NCBI RefSeq assembly: GCF_026212465.1
Contig: NC_080059.1
Coordinates: forward strand, 14,655,805 to 14,719,804
Reading direction: 5' to 3'
DNA length: 64,000 nucleotides
Source: Amaranthus tricolor
Lineage: Eukaryota > Streptophyta > Magnoliopsida > Caryophyllales > Amaranthaceae
Made by a program: the position numbers and the translations under genes. Numbering within the stretch: position 1 is the stretch's first letter; each line of letters starts with the position of its first letter. Positions 23,401-37,183 of the stretch are shown piece by piece. A model generated the notes under the pieces. It saw only the letters and a list, made by a program, of their open reading frames with translations. It was not told the origin of the DNA and made no database searches.

Positions 23401-26400
23401 TTGTGAGTAAATGAACTTGGGCACGTCATAGAATTGGAGATTAACTGTTGAACATGAAGTTTTTTGATTAATTTCGCGAAGTAGGATTATCAAGTTCTTA
23501 ATATGAAATATGAATAGACCTTAATATCTTAAATCTGGAGATAATACCTAATATAAGTGTGTGGATGGACACAATTCATTAATAAGATTTTAATGTAATT
23601 ATGTTTCTATGTGGCTAAAGATTGTGACTGTAAGTGGATTTGTGGTGATATATGAGTTGTGATAGATTGGTCATGTTGGGTAAAGCTAGAGGATTGTTCA
23701 TTTCAATTTGATCTTGATATTAGGTTTTGCTTATTCATGATATGTAGTTTTTGGATTTGCATTGGCCCACTAAGTTGAGAGTCTTTGTTTCAGTGCAAGA
23801 TAGAGATATGGCTAGAATATTACGATCATGTGATGAGGATGGAGATGGAGATGGAGATGGAAAGGGTGGTGATGGAGTTGGAGATAGTGGCGATGAGGAT
23901 AAGGGAACACTAAAATATTTCCTAATAGGGAACTTTTTTTTCACATTTTCTCCATTGGGGGAGCCTTATAGGTTCAAGTGCATTTGTTATTATCATTAGA
24001 ACTTTTTCTCATTATAGAGAGAAATTTAATATTTTAGTAGTGGGTACTTCGTTCTTGATTAAGTTCTCATGTTTGACTACCTAGTAGCATTAAGTTGAAT
24101 TTTTTTTATCAGCTAATAGCCATCTATTAGAGAAAAAAGTGGGTCAAAAAGCCGAATGTCAATGAAAAAGCTACCCAAAGCACCTTTTAAGTTTAATTCA
24201 AACCAAAAGCCAACCAAAAACTTTTCAAAAATTCATTTGCCAAACACATCCATGATAAGATGATGAGATTGTACAAAAGGAAATGACAAGATATTATCTG
24301 TAAACCAATGGGAACAAAGCCATGTGTCAATCACCATATCACTCATAGGAAGCCTACACCTCAAGCATCATTTTCCTCCTAAAGAGGTTAGTAACTTAAT
24401 ATGAAATTTAACTTGTTAGTTAAGCTTTAAGAAGAGCAGAGGCGTAAGGCGCAAGACCAATGTGCGGGCTTTTCGTATGCGAGGTGCACAATTTTGCGAA
24501 AAAGCTCCAACATCATTTTAAAAACATATGTAATACTTAACAACATGAAATTCATATTATAATAACATATAAGTAAGATAAACACTATTTTAGCACATAA
24601 AATCATATGATAAGTCGATAATATAGTCATAAGTTAACAAAAGAAATAAAAACTAAAGCAAAAACAAAGGTCAAAACAACAAACAATGATTTTTTGATAC
24701 TTGAAATGTTTTGCGGCACACTTGAAAAGAATTAAAAATCTAATTAGAATCATCGTCCTCATAAGCATCTTCACCATCTCTTATATAGTTCTCATCATCA
24801 CTAATATCCTCTTCTTCCTCTTCATCATCTTCCACTAAACAAATTAAATAAAAAAGAAGCTAGACTAGATACTAAATAAAGCAACAACCTTTACTCTTTT
24901 ATAAAATAAATCAAAACAAGAGAAGAGGGAAGCATGGAGGAAAGACCAAAAGAGACAGAAGCAAGAAAGAAGAAACCAAGACTGAAGGAGACTTTGAAGA
25001 GCCTCAAAAGAAGGATATTTAGGGTGAAATTACCTCTTTTCTCGAGCCAAATTTCTCGCATACCTATAGTAAGTTGTGTCTACCGACTACTAGGACATAC
25101 AAAGTGACTCTTTTTGGTGATTGTGTTGCAATCTGGATGCCATTAATAGTTTCCTATGGCATGTGCTTATCCAATGAGACTTCTTAGTCTTATAGTCTTT
25201 GGGTCTCATGACCTATCTCGGTCCCCACTTATAATTCCCTGAACTCTTAGATTCTTTCTATAGGTTACAAGAGGGACATTTGGATAGGTAGTATTATTCG
25301 AAGTTATGTTCAAGTCAAAATTTTCACATAGTCCTCAATACGTTTTGTCTAACGGGACATACCTAAGGGACTTTTGGGACCATTATGTGGCCTTCTTGGA
25401 ACCGTTTGATGGTAACCCAATGAGATCTCTCACATTGCCTTTTTCACCTTATCAAAGTTTTATGAAAACACCACAAACATGTGAATCATACATATAACCG
25501 TTGGATTGGGGATGTTGGACATATCTTTGCCCGACTCAGATTCTCTGAATTTTGTCCAATGCTACCTATAGGTCAGTGGAGAGATATTTGGGTAGGTGGA
25601 ACACTATTATTCAAGCCAAACTGTGCTGAATTGGGTCAAAGGGTCCAAGGGCATTATTAACAATTTATTGTTAGTTAGTATTTGTATTTTGTTAGTTAGA
25701 ATATTGTATTTTAGTATTTATTTGTTGGGCTTAGGCTTATATATAGAGCCAGCCTTGTAATGTTTTAGGGACTTTTTGGGATATATTGGAATAAGAGAAA
25801 TAACAAAGGTGCTTGGGCAAACTCTAATTGCTCCACATACTATCTCATTTTGGTTGTGGGTCTTGGCCGGTCTATTACACAAACTCGCTACACAACCCAA
25901 AATAACTTGATGAGCCTAGGTGCCTAGGATAGCTTATCAAACGCCTTTCCAAAGACTTTGTTCCATAGATGTAGTCTTTTATAACTCAAAAAGAGACTCA
26001 TAATGAGGTCATTATCGGATAAAAAGTTACTACCTATTTAATCTTTCAAGTCTGAACTACCTTGGGTTAAATTTAAGGGTTAGAAATTTTAAAAGGAAAA
26101 TTTTAAGGACATCCACACACCTGTATTTGATGGATTGGAATGGGGCATTGATGGTGCATGATAAGAGGATAAGATTTACCGAGATGCATATGTTGAGATG
26201 GATTTATAGTAACAATCTTAACCGTAGAAGTCCATGATTAAATATCCTTTGATTAGAAATTCAAGAAGTGAAGCATTATAGCAGCTAAAAACTTAGAACA
26301 CTGAGTTATGATGGAATTATTCCCTATATTATAGTTGGCAGCCATGTATAATATAGCCTTTGAATTTAATCTTAGAAGTCCAGGATGAAATGTTGCTTCC

Positions 26401-29400
26401 AATCATCCAATGTATCTGATTATTTTATTAAAGATTATTTTATTAAAGCCCTCTTGAACTGATGGCATAAACTTAATTACAAAAACAAAAGACATCTTAA
26501 ATAATATATTTTGAGCTGCTTCAATGAGAAATTCATCCCTGGTAGTTTCTGTTCATCTTCCAAAGTTCTTGGCTGTCAACAGATGTTCAGAGATGTCTAG
26601 AATTTGTGCTGAGCTGCAGTATGATAATCACAGGAGAAAATAAGGTGCTTGATATCAGTCATCAGCTTTGTAGAAGGACGGACTGGGATGTTATCTCCTC
26701 AATTAAGGAGCATCTGTGGATATTTTATCACTTGGGATTTTCTATTAAGTGTGTGTGCACAATATGTCAATAGGGGAAGTTAGCAAATGTGTGTCATGTT
26801 AGGCTCTTAAGTTGCTGGCTTGATTGATTAATGTATAATCAACATGATGCTTACTCTTATTTTATCCATTATTTAAAAGAAGCAATTTTGTGATTTTTTT
26901 ATATGCTTTGCTCATTCTTGTTTTCAATTTTGTCTCAGAGGTGTTAAAACAGGTGTGGGACTTAGCTGACCAGGATAACGACAGCATGCTTTCGTTGCGA
27001 GAGTTCTGCATAGCTCTGTTCTTGATGGAGCGTTATAGAGAAGGGCATGCCCTCCCACCTTCACTTCCTAATAGTTTAATGGTTGATGAAACTCTCATGC
27101 GGATGACAGGCCTTCCAAATTCATCGCATGGAAATAATGCAGCATGGGGAGCACCTTCTGGGACTGGTATGGTTAACATTATAATTCTAGCCTTCTGTAT
27201 TTTCTTTCTTTGTGCCATGTTTTTCTTAGTTCAAATTTTTTTCTTTGAAATTAGGTTACAGGCCTGTTCAGGGTATCCCGGGTGCACAACCATTGGGGCC
27301 TGCTGCTGGTTTAAGGCCAGCATTGCAGCCAGCTTCTCAGCCTAGTGCAACAAAAAAACTCCAGCAGCCAAAGTCTAGAACATCTGTATTAGATAACTCC
27401 CAAGACTACCAACTCGGTGGCAACGAACATAATTTGTCACAATCGAGTGTTCCAGAGATGAATGATGCAGAAAACAAGGTATTGGCCTTTGAACATGAAA
27501 TTTACATTGATAAAATTAAGTGGTAATAATTTATTAAATTGTTATTTCATGCTGTCATGTGTGGCTTCATTGGAAGACTCTATCCTATGTAGTAATATAT
27601 GCAAGTGCAAAAGAAGCATCCCTCTTTGAGAGAACATTTGAGGAATTTTTCTATCCTGGCAATAGGTTTACCTTGACGCTAGATTTCCGTTTGCTTTCCT
27701 TTCAAATGAAGATATTGCATTCTTTTTGATGAAAATAGGGCTTAAGGACTATCAGCATTATCTTTTGCTGGCTAGTGCTGAACCTGTTGTGGGGAACTTG
27801 TGGCTCTTGATAGACCTTGGGAGTTTAATCTAGCTTGTTACTTGAGTAAGGGGGTGGGACCTCTAAGGTTCCCCTGAACATTCACAAGCTAGATTCTTTT
27901 ACACATATCTCGCAGACCCTCATTTTTGCTACTCATTGTTTGCATGCGTAGTAAGGAATTGCTTATATGTTTCTTGTAGGCTGACCAGGATCATTGAGTT
28001 TCCTACCTCTAGAAAATCAGATGTAGATTTGCATGTATCAAATATCAATTTAAGTTTAGCAAGGAGACCAAATTGCCTGAATATGCAATCTGGAACCCTA
28101 AAAATGTCGATTTCGATTCTCTACACAATGGGTTTTATGTTCCTTAGTGGAGGCTGATAGCACTGAGACATAGGAGCTAGTGTCTTTTTTAGTCTAGTGA
28201 TCATCAGGACTACCAGTGACTAAACAAATTATACGTTATGGGTCTTAGGTGTTGCTAACTATTTTATATTTGTTAATGTCTTCCCTTATAATACATTCTT
28301 CTTCTGCAGTTTGTTTTCCCAAGTCCTAACAGAACTGTGAAGAATTAATTATTAATTTTTATTTATGTTTTTTTTTTAATTTTAGCTAGACTTCAGCTGT
28401 GTGAGGGAATTTTGGTTGTATCTGTTGTCTGCATATTAATTTTAGCAATTAAAGAGACACAGTTTGAAAATCTGAGCTGTGCGCTTTGTAAAACTCCCAA
28501 GAATTGAATTCTCTATGCGAACTCAACTTTGTACCTGTAGAAATCTTTCCAACTGTCATACTTCATAATGTAGCTCTATATTAATAGCCCTGTGCTTCCA
28601 AGGACAAGTTCTGCGCTCATAATGTCTTCTAAGTCAAATTTAAATTATATGGAGATTAGACTGGCTTTCCAATTTTATTTTAAAGAATCATTTGCAAACT
28701 ACAGCTTTAAGTTTAGGGCTTTTGCGAACTACAACCTCGAAGTTTCATATTTGTGAATTACAGCCTTCAACTTACTAAGTCACCAGATTCCGATGAATTT
28801 GTCCCAAAATACCCTTTGATTGGGTATTTTGTGAATAATTCACTGAAATCCGGTGAGTTGGTTGCAATGATGTTCACTTTGGTAAGTTGAAGGCTGTAAT
28901 TCGCAATAATAAAACTTTGAGGCAATAATTCGCAAAAGCCCTAAACTTGAAGGCTGTAGTTTGGAAATGATTCTATTTTGAAATTACATAAATTGTGGGA
29001 AAACATGTTGTCCATGGTTAAAAAGAGATTCCATCTTCCATCTAGTAAAGGCTTGGGAGTAAAAAAAGGAAGATATATATATGATATGTATTTGGAGACA
29101 AGTAACCATTTTGCATAAGTCATGTATCTATTGCAACTACATGTGCATGTATAAGCTAGAAATGTTCCTTTTTTTTGCGCAGAATAATTCCTTTGGTTGT
29201 TTACATATGCCTTTGGAACACTGGTCATACTTAGCTTGTTATTATACTTTTCTGCTTTCCACAATATTTTCAACAACACATTAGATCTCTCTAACTACTA
29301 ATACATTTTTTTAAGGTTGAAAAGGTAGAGAAGGTAATTCTAGATTCGAGGGAAAAGCTGGAGTACTACCGTACAAAAATGCAAGAACTTGTGAGTCGCT

Positions 29401-32400
29401 TCTTTATGATATTTTCAATTTTGCTGAGTTTCAAAACGTTTTATTTTCTTAGCACACTTGATGATGGATGTAGCCGATCCTAATCTTTTGGGATTAAGGC
29501 TCTGACATTATGTTGTGTACTTTACAATTGATATTCATCCTCATTGTAATATGTGCATTGGCAAATTCTGCTTCTTGGAAGGACTGCGGAATTGTTGCTA
29601 TAAACTGTTTTCCTGGGCTAAGAACGCGTTCGAATGTGAATTATCATGTTTGGTAGAGTTATTCATGGCCGGGCTACCTGCTAGGATCGACCAATCCGCC
29701 TTGGAAAAAGCAAGCCAACTTGGACAATATTTTTATATAAAAATTTAAATTTGGATGGGTAATACCCGCCCGCTAAGATAAATGGGTGGGTAAAGACACA
29801 AAAAGTAACATCACAAGAACTTAGACTCTGAATTCATAGTCATATTACTTTGAATGCCTATTAGTATGGACTTTAAAGGTTTTACTTTTAACTTTAAAAC
29901 ACCAAAACTAAAGTCTAAAAGGCACTAGGCATTACTTAGTAGTCGTATCTCACATTTTGGGCAATGCATTGTATTATATTCATTGGTGTTAAGACTTAAA
30001 TTTTTAGACTCTGTATTGTAATTAAATTTCTTGTGGGAATGTTTGTTTGAATTTTTTAAGTTTGTGTTTTTATTTTTGTATTTTTCATGCTCATTAACCT
30101 TAGGTTTCGCCTAGAGCTGTTCATGGGCGGGCTACCCGCCAGGCTCGAAAAACGGGCGGATTTGGACAACCTTTTTCAAAAAAATTTAAATTTGGACAGT
30201 AATACCCGCCTGCCAAGATAAATGGGTGGGTAGCGATGCCAAAAAAATTCCAGCGGGTATACCCGCCCACCCGCTAAGTTTAATATATTAATTATTAAAT
30301 AATTAATTCTATTGATTATGAAACTAGTAGTCTACTGTCTAGTACTGTTTGTCTACTACATACCTAACTTTAGTAATTAGAGTCCATACCCATTTTAATA
30401 ATTTTTTTAATTTATTATGATTGGAGAGGTATATGTCTGGACTTCATACTCTATAGTAAGATAAATCGATGATGCAATGCTTTTGTTGGATTATCCAACA
30501 TAATGTTTATATTCATGTAATTTGAGTATTTTGAGACTTTTTTATGTATTTGGAGTATTTTGGACAATGTATTGTAATTTAATTGTTATTAAAACTTAAC
30601 TATATATAATTTGTATTATATTTTTAATTTTATATAATAAATACCTGCCTATCCGCGGGTTCCGCTCGCTTAAAAAATAGGCGGGTAGCGACAAAAAATA
30701 TGGCCGCAAATATGGGTAGACTTTTGAATATTTGAGCCCCCGAGTAGATTTTTTAGGCACTATCCGGTCCGCTACCCCCCAAGCCAGCCCATGAACACCT
30801 CTAGTTTCGTCCACTAAGAAATAGGCCGGATAGCGGCAAAAAAATTAGGTCTGCAATGGTGGGCAGACTTTTTAAATTTGAGCCAATGTTCAAATTATTA
30901 CTACCTGCCCAAACTCACCCATGAAACACTTATATCGTATGGTGTGATTGATGGGTAGAATTAGAGCCCTTGGTATTAATGCTCATTAGTTGTTTAATTC
31001 TTGATCAATCAATTGGTTCACTAAGATCCTTTAGTAGGTAAAAACTGTTGTTTGAACCTAGCTAAACCACCCGTTGTCCTCACATATTCTAGTGAATTGA
31101 GGACAACAATGACATTCAATTATCCATATACTATTTAAGGGATCCCTAGGAGTGGTTTGGGGGGTCGGATGTACGCAACTTTAAATTATTTGTGATAACA
31201 GAGGTTATTGACTTGTTTCCAATTGACCCACCTAGAAGGTTTAAGAACAATGGAAGAAAAAAATTGAAGTTTTTTTTGGCATAATATAGAAATGATGATT
31301 GTGGCAATTATGGAATGTGCACAGAATTCAGGTAGGAAGATTGGGGAAGAATCGTAGTGCAAAATACATTTTAGTCATGGTTGCAGTAATGGTCATGAAA
31401 TGGATTTCACAACCAATGTGGAGCCTTGGCCTATATCTCGGTTGCGTTAAGCTTGTGAACCTTTACAATATTATCACGTAATATGGCAATATATCGCACT
31501 AGCATCATGCTGGATTAATGGTATCATATATGCATATGGAAAAGCTTGAGCTAGAATGGAATTCAATGGGTTTAACCCATTCCATTTAAAAATAATTACT
31601 TTTGCCTCTAAGGAATATCTTTTTTTTGCCATCATAGTTAGATTAATTATGAAAATCTCTTTTTCTCTCTTAGATAATGACTAAGAGAGTTTATTCCAAT
31701 ATTGGGTTTTGTGAACCTTTTGGGAAGGGAGACCACATGTTAGTAATAAAAGTCCGATTGTTGCCCATCAAAGGCCTTTTCAACTGTTTTAAATAGAAGT
31801 TTATAGATCAAAAAAATTGTACAAGAAAAACTCTTGAAATGTTGTTGCAATGTTGTGTGTGAGCTCGATGACCCGAGATTATATACAAGATTGAAAATCA
31901 AGATATGTAATGATAAGATGCGGGGATTGAAAGGTTGTGTTTGTAAATTGATTTTTGTGTTGTTTTTAATATTTTAAAGAACATGTATGATGAATGTTGG
32001 GATGGCTTAGAATAGGAGCGAATGTTGGGGGAGTAATCATAGTGCAAAAACAAGGCCACATCACCGTATCACGACCGTATTGTTAAGGTTTTTGAGTTTG
32101 CAGTAGGCGAAATATATAGGCTGCATTGACCACTAGATCATTCGTGTTGGGCTTGAAATACGTTTTGCGTGCTTTACCACGACTGTGACTGAAACCGTAT
32201 TTTTGCTCTATAGAGTATATATATTTGCTTCCTATAGATTCATCACAAGTAAATTTAAGTTTGGAGATGTTAATCGAAAAGTTAAAAGATAGTTTGCAAG
32301 CTTTGTGTTGACATTGATACATGCACACCATAATGTTAATAGAAAGGCCTCTAAGATCATAAGTAAGGCACTACTTCACTAAGCATAGAGACTTTCTAAT

Positions 32401-35400
32401 TTGATTTTCCAATCCAAGAAAATTAAACAACACAAAAGTTTTGAACAAAAGTTCGATTTTTCATATTATCATTCAACACTGGAAATGAACTACAACGGAA
32501 CTATTTATAGTTGTACAAAGCATAGTGTAAAAATGCAGTAACGGTCACAATTAGGTAACAAAATAGTGATGCGGTAACATGAGTGTTGTGCTTGCCGTAA
32601 CGCCGAAATGTTAGTTAAATCATTAGATATCCCTTTATATGGCCCGAAACACATTTTTTTTACATCTTTACAACGTGGGAAATATCGGTTCGTTTGTTTT
32701 GAAAAAGCTTTACAACATGGTCGATATTAATATCTCTAATTATACATAACTAAAAATATAAAAAGTTAATATTAATACAATTTACATTGAGGAATCAAAC
32801 AAGATTCCATTTGGCTATGTTTCAACTTATATGTTAATAATAAAGTACATATTAAAAATAAACGATGAATAGTATTCAAAAAGAAAATGAAAAACATGTG
32901 GTGAATAGGAAGGAGTATATTTTACTAGGAAAAATAACAAGCAAATAAAGATAGATTGCTCTAATGCTTTTTAATTCGATATAGATTTTCTTCACCCCAA
33001 ATTATTAACTCCTAAGTTTCCAAGAACATTGTGGAAGTATCAAGTTTTCACTAGCATGAACGAATTCTATAACTCTCAATCCCGAAAGAATTAAAGAATA
33101 CAAAGGCAAGACAACAAAAAGGTTTTTTGATAAACGCTCTATGAATTTTATTGATGCAAATGCCGTCCTTATATAACTGAAATGAAAAGTAAATATAAAA
33201 TATATAAAGCGGGATTAGAACATATTCAAACAGTAGATAATGGGTTAGAAAGCTATTAGGTCTGCTTTTGGATCTTTGTTGCACTAGTGGAAGATTTTCC
33301 TTGTAAACCATAATTATACTCAAGCACTGTGTATACCCTTCACTTTTGTATCTTTACGTTATTTCAAAAATAATATTGATATTCTTGCTAGGTTCTATAC
33401 AAAAGTCGATGTGACAATCGACTGAATGAGATCATTGAGAGGGCATCTGCAGACAAGCGTGAGGTATGTCTAATTCCTATTATATATTTTGCAATTGTTT
33501 TTCACTTGGAACCAATGGAATTATATTTCAGGCGGATTTACTGGGAAAGAAATACGAGGAAAAGTATAAGCAAGTTGCAGAACTAGCCTCAAAATTAACT
33601 ATCGAAGAGGCTAAATTCCGAGAATATCAGGTTATGGCATCTTCAAATTGATCTACGTGATGATTTAGCTAGTTATCGAAATGATCATTACTATGATGGT
33701 GATGTTTGAATATTATGCTCTTCCATTTCATTAAATGGTGCTTGCTTAGTGCTTACTAAATTTTAACAATATGAGATTTGTTAATTGCAACTGTTACCTT
33801 CGTAAGCCTTTCTTGGAGCTTCATGTTTGAGTGTAATATTGAGAGGGTGTATGTTTCCATATCTACTAAGTGCTTTTGTTCACTTAAAATATTCCTATGT
33901 AAATTATTTCCATTTCTTGTCTCGTGCTTTTGAAACTAGATTTTTGCGGTTTTTCCCCAGCATGGTGCTAACTTACAGAGTCATCCATTATGTCTTCGAT
34001 TCTGCAAATTCTTGTTTTTAATTCTTTCATTTTCACTCAGGCTACAGGGTGCGTTTTTATCTTCCATTAAGTGGTATGATTTGACTGTTACTGACTGACA
34101 TGTTGTCTTGGCATTTTGCTGTCTGGAGTATATGATGGACGGAAGTCACAAAAGAATTGTTAGTTTTAAAGGCTGCGTTATCTTTGCTAACATGTCTTTT
34201 TTACTTTAATGTGCAGGAGCGAAAAACAGAGTTACAGCAAGCAATTATTAACATGGAACAAGGGGGAAGTGTCGACGGCATCCTTCAGGTAGAGACTTCA
34301 AAAAATTGTATCAGATTACCATGCTCTTTTCTTGACTTGTATCCTTGTATTTTTCCTTTAGGTTCGTGCGGATAGAATACAATCAGATTTTGAGGAGCTC
34401 TTGAAGGCATTGTCTGAACGCTGCAAGAGACATGGAATAGAAGTTAAGTCAGCAGCATTGATTGAACTTCCTAAAGGTAGTTTGAGTGACTTGGTTGTTT
34501 TTCTGATAATATGAATTATCATCTTTCGCATATATTCTAGTAAACTTTGTTATTGATACGTGGGAACTGTTTGGTAGAAGTATCTTTTAGTAGTCAGATA
34601 GATAATAGCTAATGCTGCTGAGTCAATTTTTATGTAACTTCTAAGGCTGGCAACCTGGGATTCAAGAAGGAGCTTCTGTCTGGGATGAAGAGTGGGACAA
34701 GTTTGATGATGAAGGTATGCACACTGACTTCTTCTGGTCACCTTTAGCGAGGTTTCTTATATGCTGATCGATGCAATTTTTTTTTGGTTCTAGAGAGCTA
34801 GCCATCCTCCTAGGCAAAAGGTGAGGCGAACTTTGTATCTGAACTCGTCTTTTTATGATTTGTTCAGGACTCCTATTCGACAAGGATGTCAGTATGGATG
34901 GAGAACATGCCAAAGCTTCACCAAGATCCACATTGTTCGAGAATGGAGCATACACTCCTGATGATGTATTTGGTCCTGACTCCCCATCAAATGTGGATGC
35001 CAAGTCAGAGAAGCTGTCTAGTAGAGGTGAGCGTGCTCTTGATAGTGAATTTGGATACACTCATAGTGAAGATGATTCAGCTAGAAGCCCGCATGGAAGC
35101 CCAGTTCATCGAGCCACATTAGAAAGCCCATCACAGGATTTTTCAGATATCTTTGCGAAGAGCGAGGCAGATTCCGATTTCAATCAGTATGCTATGCTTA
35201 CTATTTCTTTTCTTGTCTGACTCAGTTTACGAATTTTAACTTTTAATATCTCCATTGTCCTCCACAGAAGCTTTGATGACCAGGGTTGGGGCAATTTTGA
35301 TGGTACTGATGATGCAAACTCAGTTTGGGGATTTGATTCCAAGGTATGGCAGTTTCTTTATTCCGAAATGGGCCATCATTATAAAAGCCATTCTTGATGT

Positions 35401-36442
35401 GTTGAATATAGTGAACCGCCCATGGGTAATGTTCCATCTGTTCAAAACAATACCTCATTTCCTTTGAATTGTTTCCATCCAAAACTATGCATTTTTTGTG
35501 AGTTTTATTGGGGTGATGAGCTCTTAAATATCAAAATATCCTTTTTTAATATTTTGTAATTTGTTTCAATTTCTTTTATTTAAAAACCCAAATCCTTTCC
35601 CTTCCTCTCTTCCTTTCTCCCTCACCACAACTTCTATTCTCCGTCTTCCACCAGCGAGGCGAAAGCCAGGACATCAGATGAAGCAGGGCCAAAGTTTTTA
35701 TCTCAAAATTTTATCACAAAGATGTTCTTAGGTGTAGGGGTTGAAAATCTTCGTGAGTTTAGAGCATTTGAGCAATTTTGTTATTGTTATGTTAGACAAT
35801 GAGACTAGCCAGCATGTGATTTAAACATAGAGTTTTAATAATTTCTAGGCCAAATATCCTATTGGTACTTTTAATTGATACTAAAATTTGAGAGTGGGTT
35901 GTGACTGATTTTAGCCTACTAATAGCTCTGCTCCAGACCATCAGCAAATATTATTATTCATCTTCATGCTTAAAGTTTCTCTTCCTTGATTTATGTTCAT
36001 GCTTAAAATCTCTCTTCCATCTGTGCAGGATCATGGTGATCGTCTGTTTGAATCTGGTGGGTTTGGCCTAAGCCCCCGGACGCATTCCCCACAAGGTGAC
36101 AAAACTTACAATAAAAGAAGCCCATTCAATTTTGCTGAGTCGGTACCAGGAACACCATCCTTCTCAAACTCGAGGAACTCTCCAAGATACAGCGAGGCTG
36201 GGGACAATTTCTTTGATAATTACTCGAGATTTGATTCTTTCAGCATGAATGCAAGCAGCCAATTTTCTCCACCACGTGAAAATTTTACAAGGTTTGACTC
36301 CATAAGCAGCAGAAGTGGTTTGGGTGAACATAGTCGAGGTTTCAATTCATTTGATGAGGCAGATCCATTTGGATCCTCTGGGCCATTTAAGGTCTCTTCT
36401 GAAAATCCCAAGAAAAGTACAGATAACTGGAGTTCGTTTTAG
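20445..36442 (+). CDS. EH1: EH-domain endocytic protein, AtEH1/Pan1 type (13 exons, 1056 aa)
   Basis: Exons: 20445-20591, 21589-22849, 26939-27166, 27255-27478, 29316-29390, 33392-33463, 33532-33630, 34217-34288, 34362-34476, 34646-34714, 34868-35186, 35268-35343, 36029-36442. All have GT/AG introns and phases that join without a break. EH domain 1 (residues about 10-100) has a full EF-hand loop at 21-32 (DLDQDGRISGAE). EH domain 2 (about 435-535) has loops at 446-457 and 480-491 (DQDNDSMLSLRE). Between them is a Pro/Ser/Gly/Gln-rich linker with a DPFAAF motif near 390. Residues 621-764 form a charged coiled coil, followed by a Trp-rich acidic WDEEWDKF motif, then a Ser/Asp/Phe-rich tail with DPFGSSGPF. 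The order matches plant EH1/Pan1 proteins, subunits of the TPLATE complex acting in clathrin-mediated endocytosis at the plasma membrane (family knowledge). The upstream in-frame TTG at 20430 was not used because the ATG at 20445 gives the conserved start MAGQNQ. Confidence 0.93.
21103..21381. mobile_element. TRIM retrotransposon in EH1 intron 1
   Basis: Direct terminal repeats of about 72 bp (21103-21175 and 21311-21381) start tgtcaaggaacc and end ctctaaca, and a perfect 5-bp duplication, ttaat, flanks the unit (21098-21102 and 21382-21386). On the minus strand the internal region opens with TGGTAAGAAGCC, resembling a primer-binding site, and contains a tRNA-like 'cacgggttcgaatctc'. It has no coding capacity. 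Size and layout fit a terminal-repeat retrotransposon in miniature. Confidence 0.75.
22850..26938 (+). other. EH1 intron 2 (4.1 kb) content
   Basis: Mostly unique AT-rich sequence. Noted inside: a gatgga hexamer run at about 23838-23865; a minus-strand acidic coding-like patch at 24745-24845 (Glu/Asp run, DEEEEEDISDDE) that could be the tail of a decayed transposase or another gene; and LTR-promoter-like sequence at about 25650-25830 (tatatatagagccagcc...tgtaatg). None has defined ends. No other gene was found. Confidence 0.45.
27479..29315 (+). other. EH1 intron 4 (1.8 kb) content
   Basis: Ordinary intron sequence except for the foldback repeat at 28684-28974. No second gene was found. Confidence 0.6.
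28684..28974. mobile_element. Foldback MITE in EH1 intron 4
   Basis: The left arm (agaatcatttgcaaactaca...ttagggcttttgcgaac) and right arm (ttcgcaaaagccctaaac...gtttggaaatgattct) are long inverted repeats. The 291-bp unit includes 'gccttcaacttac' against 'gtaagttgaaggc' as a second inverted pair. Target duplication is unclear. No ORF. Confidence 0.7.
29654..30937. mobile_element. Outer hAT-like MITE, interrupted
   Basis: The left end 'tagagttattcatggccggg' and right end 'cccatgaaacactta' are imperfect inverted repeats, with subterminal 'acccgcccgctaag' motifs like those of the inner element. A related element (30112-30803) is inserted within it. The duplication around the outer ends is degenerate, so the boundaries are approximate. 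Confidence 0.45.
30112..30803. mobile_element. Inner non-autonomous hAT element
   Basis: The ends TAGAGCTGTTCATGGGC and GCCCATGAACACCTCTA form the terminal inverted repeat. The 8-bp flanks gtttcgcc (30104-30111) and gtttcgtc (30804-30811) differ at one base. It has subterminal gcgggtacccgcc-type motifs and no transposase. It belongs to the same family as, and sits inside, the element at 29654-30937. Confidence 0.75.
32038..32212 (-). mobile_element. CATAGTGCAAAAA MITE, copy 1 (inverted)
   Basis: It begins catagtgcaaaaacaaggcc and continues 'ccgtattgttaaggttttt', the reverse complement of the right end of the copies at 48702 and 50086. It ends near 'cgtatttttgctctatag'. Diverged and slightly shortened. 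Confidence 0.55.
32521..32735 (+). mobile_element. CATAGTGCAAAAA MITE, copy 2 (decayed)
   Basis: It begins catagtgtaaaaatgcagta and shares 'acggtcacaattagg', 'gccgtaacgccgaaatg' and 'ccgaaacac' in order with the copies in the prenyl synthase introns. The right end is eroded, so the end coordinate is approximate. Confidence 0.5.
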
Positions 36443-36560
36443 CTCATCACTTCTGAGCCTATGATCAAGCCTTCTACTTTGCGACTCTTTTAAGTAATAT
36501 GCAGTATATTGTGACCAATATTGTGTGTTTTTATAGCAAATCATATTATTATTATTATTC

Positions 36561-36601
<41 letters not shown>

Positions 36602-37183
36602 TAGTCTGGTGTTGTATCTCCTGTTCTGGCATACAGCCTACAGGAACTGCATTTATGCAAATGTTTTTGTTTGTGCCCCTTTCAAAGAGTCAAGAGTTGC
36701 AGCCGACATGAAATCATGAGGGTTAAAAGTACAGAAACACATTGTGATTGTGATTGTGATTGTGTTTGTAGATCATTCTAATTTATGTTTTATATATTCT
36801 CATTATTTTTATATATTTTCATTCACATATTTTTTCTATCTTTTAATTTTAATATCCGATAAATTTCAAAATTTTTATTTATTTCATCCGAGTTTCAAGT
36901 GCTTAATAATTCGTTCATCATTAGTTGCCCTCTACCAGTTTAAGTGAATTTGATGATGGTGATGATATCAATTGGATCCCAACTAGTTTTATACTCAAGA
37001 ACTCTGCTCATCACACTATGTCACACTATTTTATATTGTTTATTTGAATCAATTTTCATTGTTTGTCTTTGCTCATTTTGCATTATTTTCTTATTTAAAA
37101 ATAGACCCTACCTTCTTTTAGTCTCAACCAAAAATTTAAATGCTCTTTTAATATCAACCATACCATGCAATTCATTCATGAAA
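36443..37183. other. 3' flank of EH1
   Basis: Begins with the presumed 3' UTR of EH1, which contains an (ATT)n microsatellite at about 36544-36601 and a short tgattg run near 36745-36765. No other gene or polyadenylation signal could be fixed. Confidence 0.5.

Larger units (their letters stand above)
29391..33391 (+). other. EH1 intron 5 (4.0 kb), TE-rich
   Basis: The longest repeat-filled intron of EH1. It contains two nested hAT-like elements (29654-30937) and at least two copies of a MITE family starting CATAGTGCAAAAA (32038 and 32521), plus a possible decayed third near 31349. Correct splicing across it is supported only by the phase match of exons 5 and 6. Confidence 0.6.

Noticed and set aside
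23751..23999. Asp/Gly-rich 82-residue frame in EH1 intron 2
   Set aside because: It arises from a gatgga repeat and has no splice context or homology that I can see.
34855..35122. Alternative frames overlapping EH1 exon 11
   Set aside because: Shadows of the true exon, whose frame is fixed by phase with exons 10 and 12.
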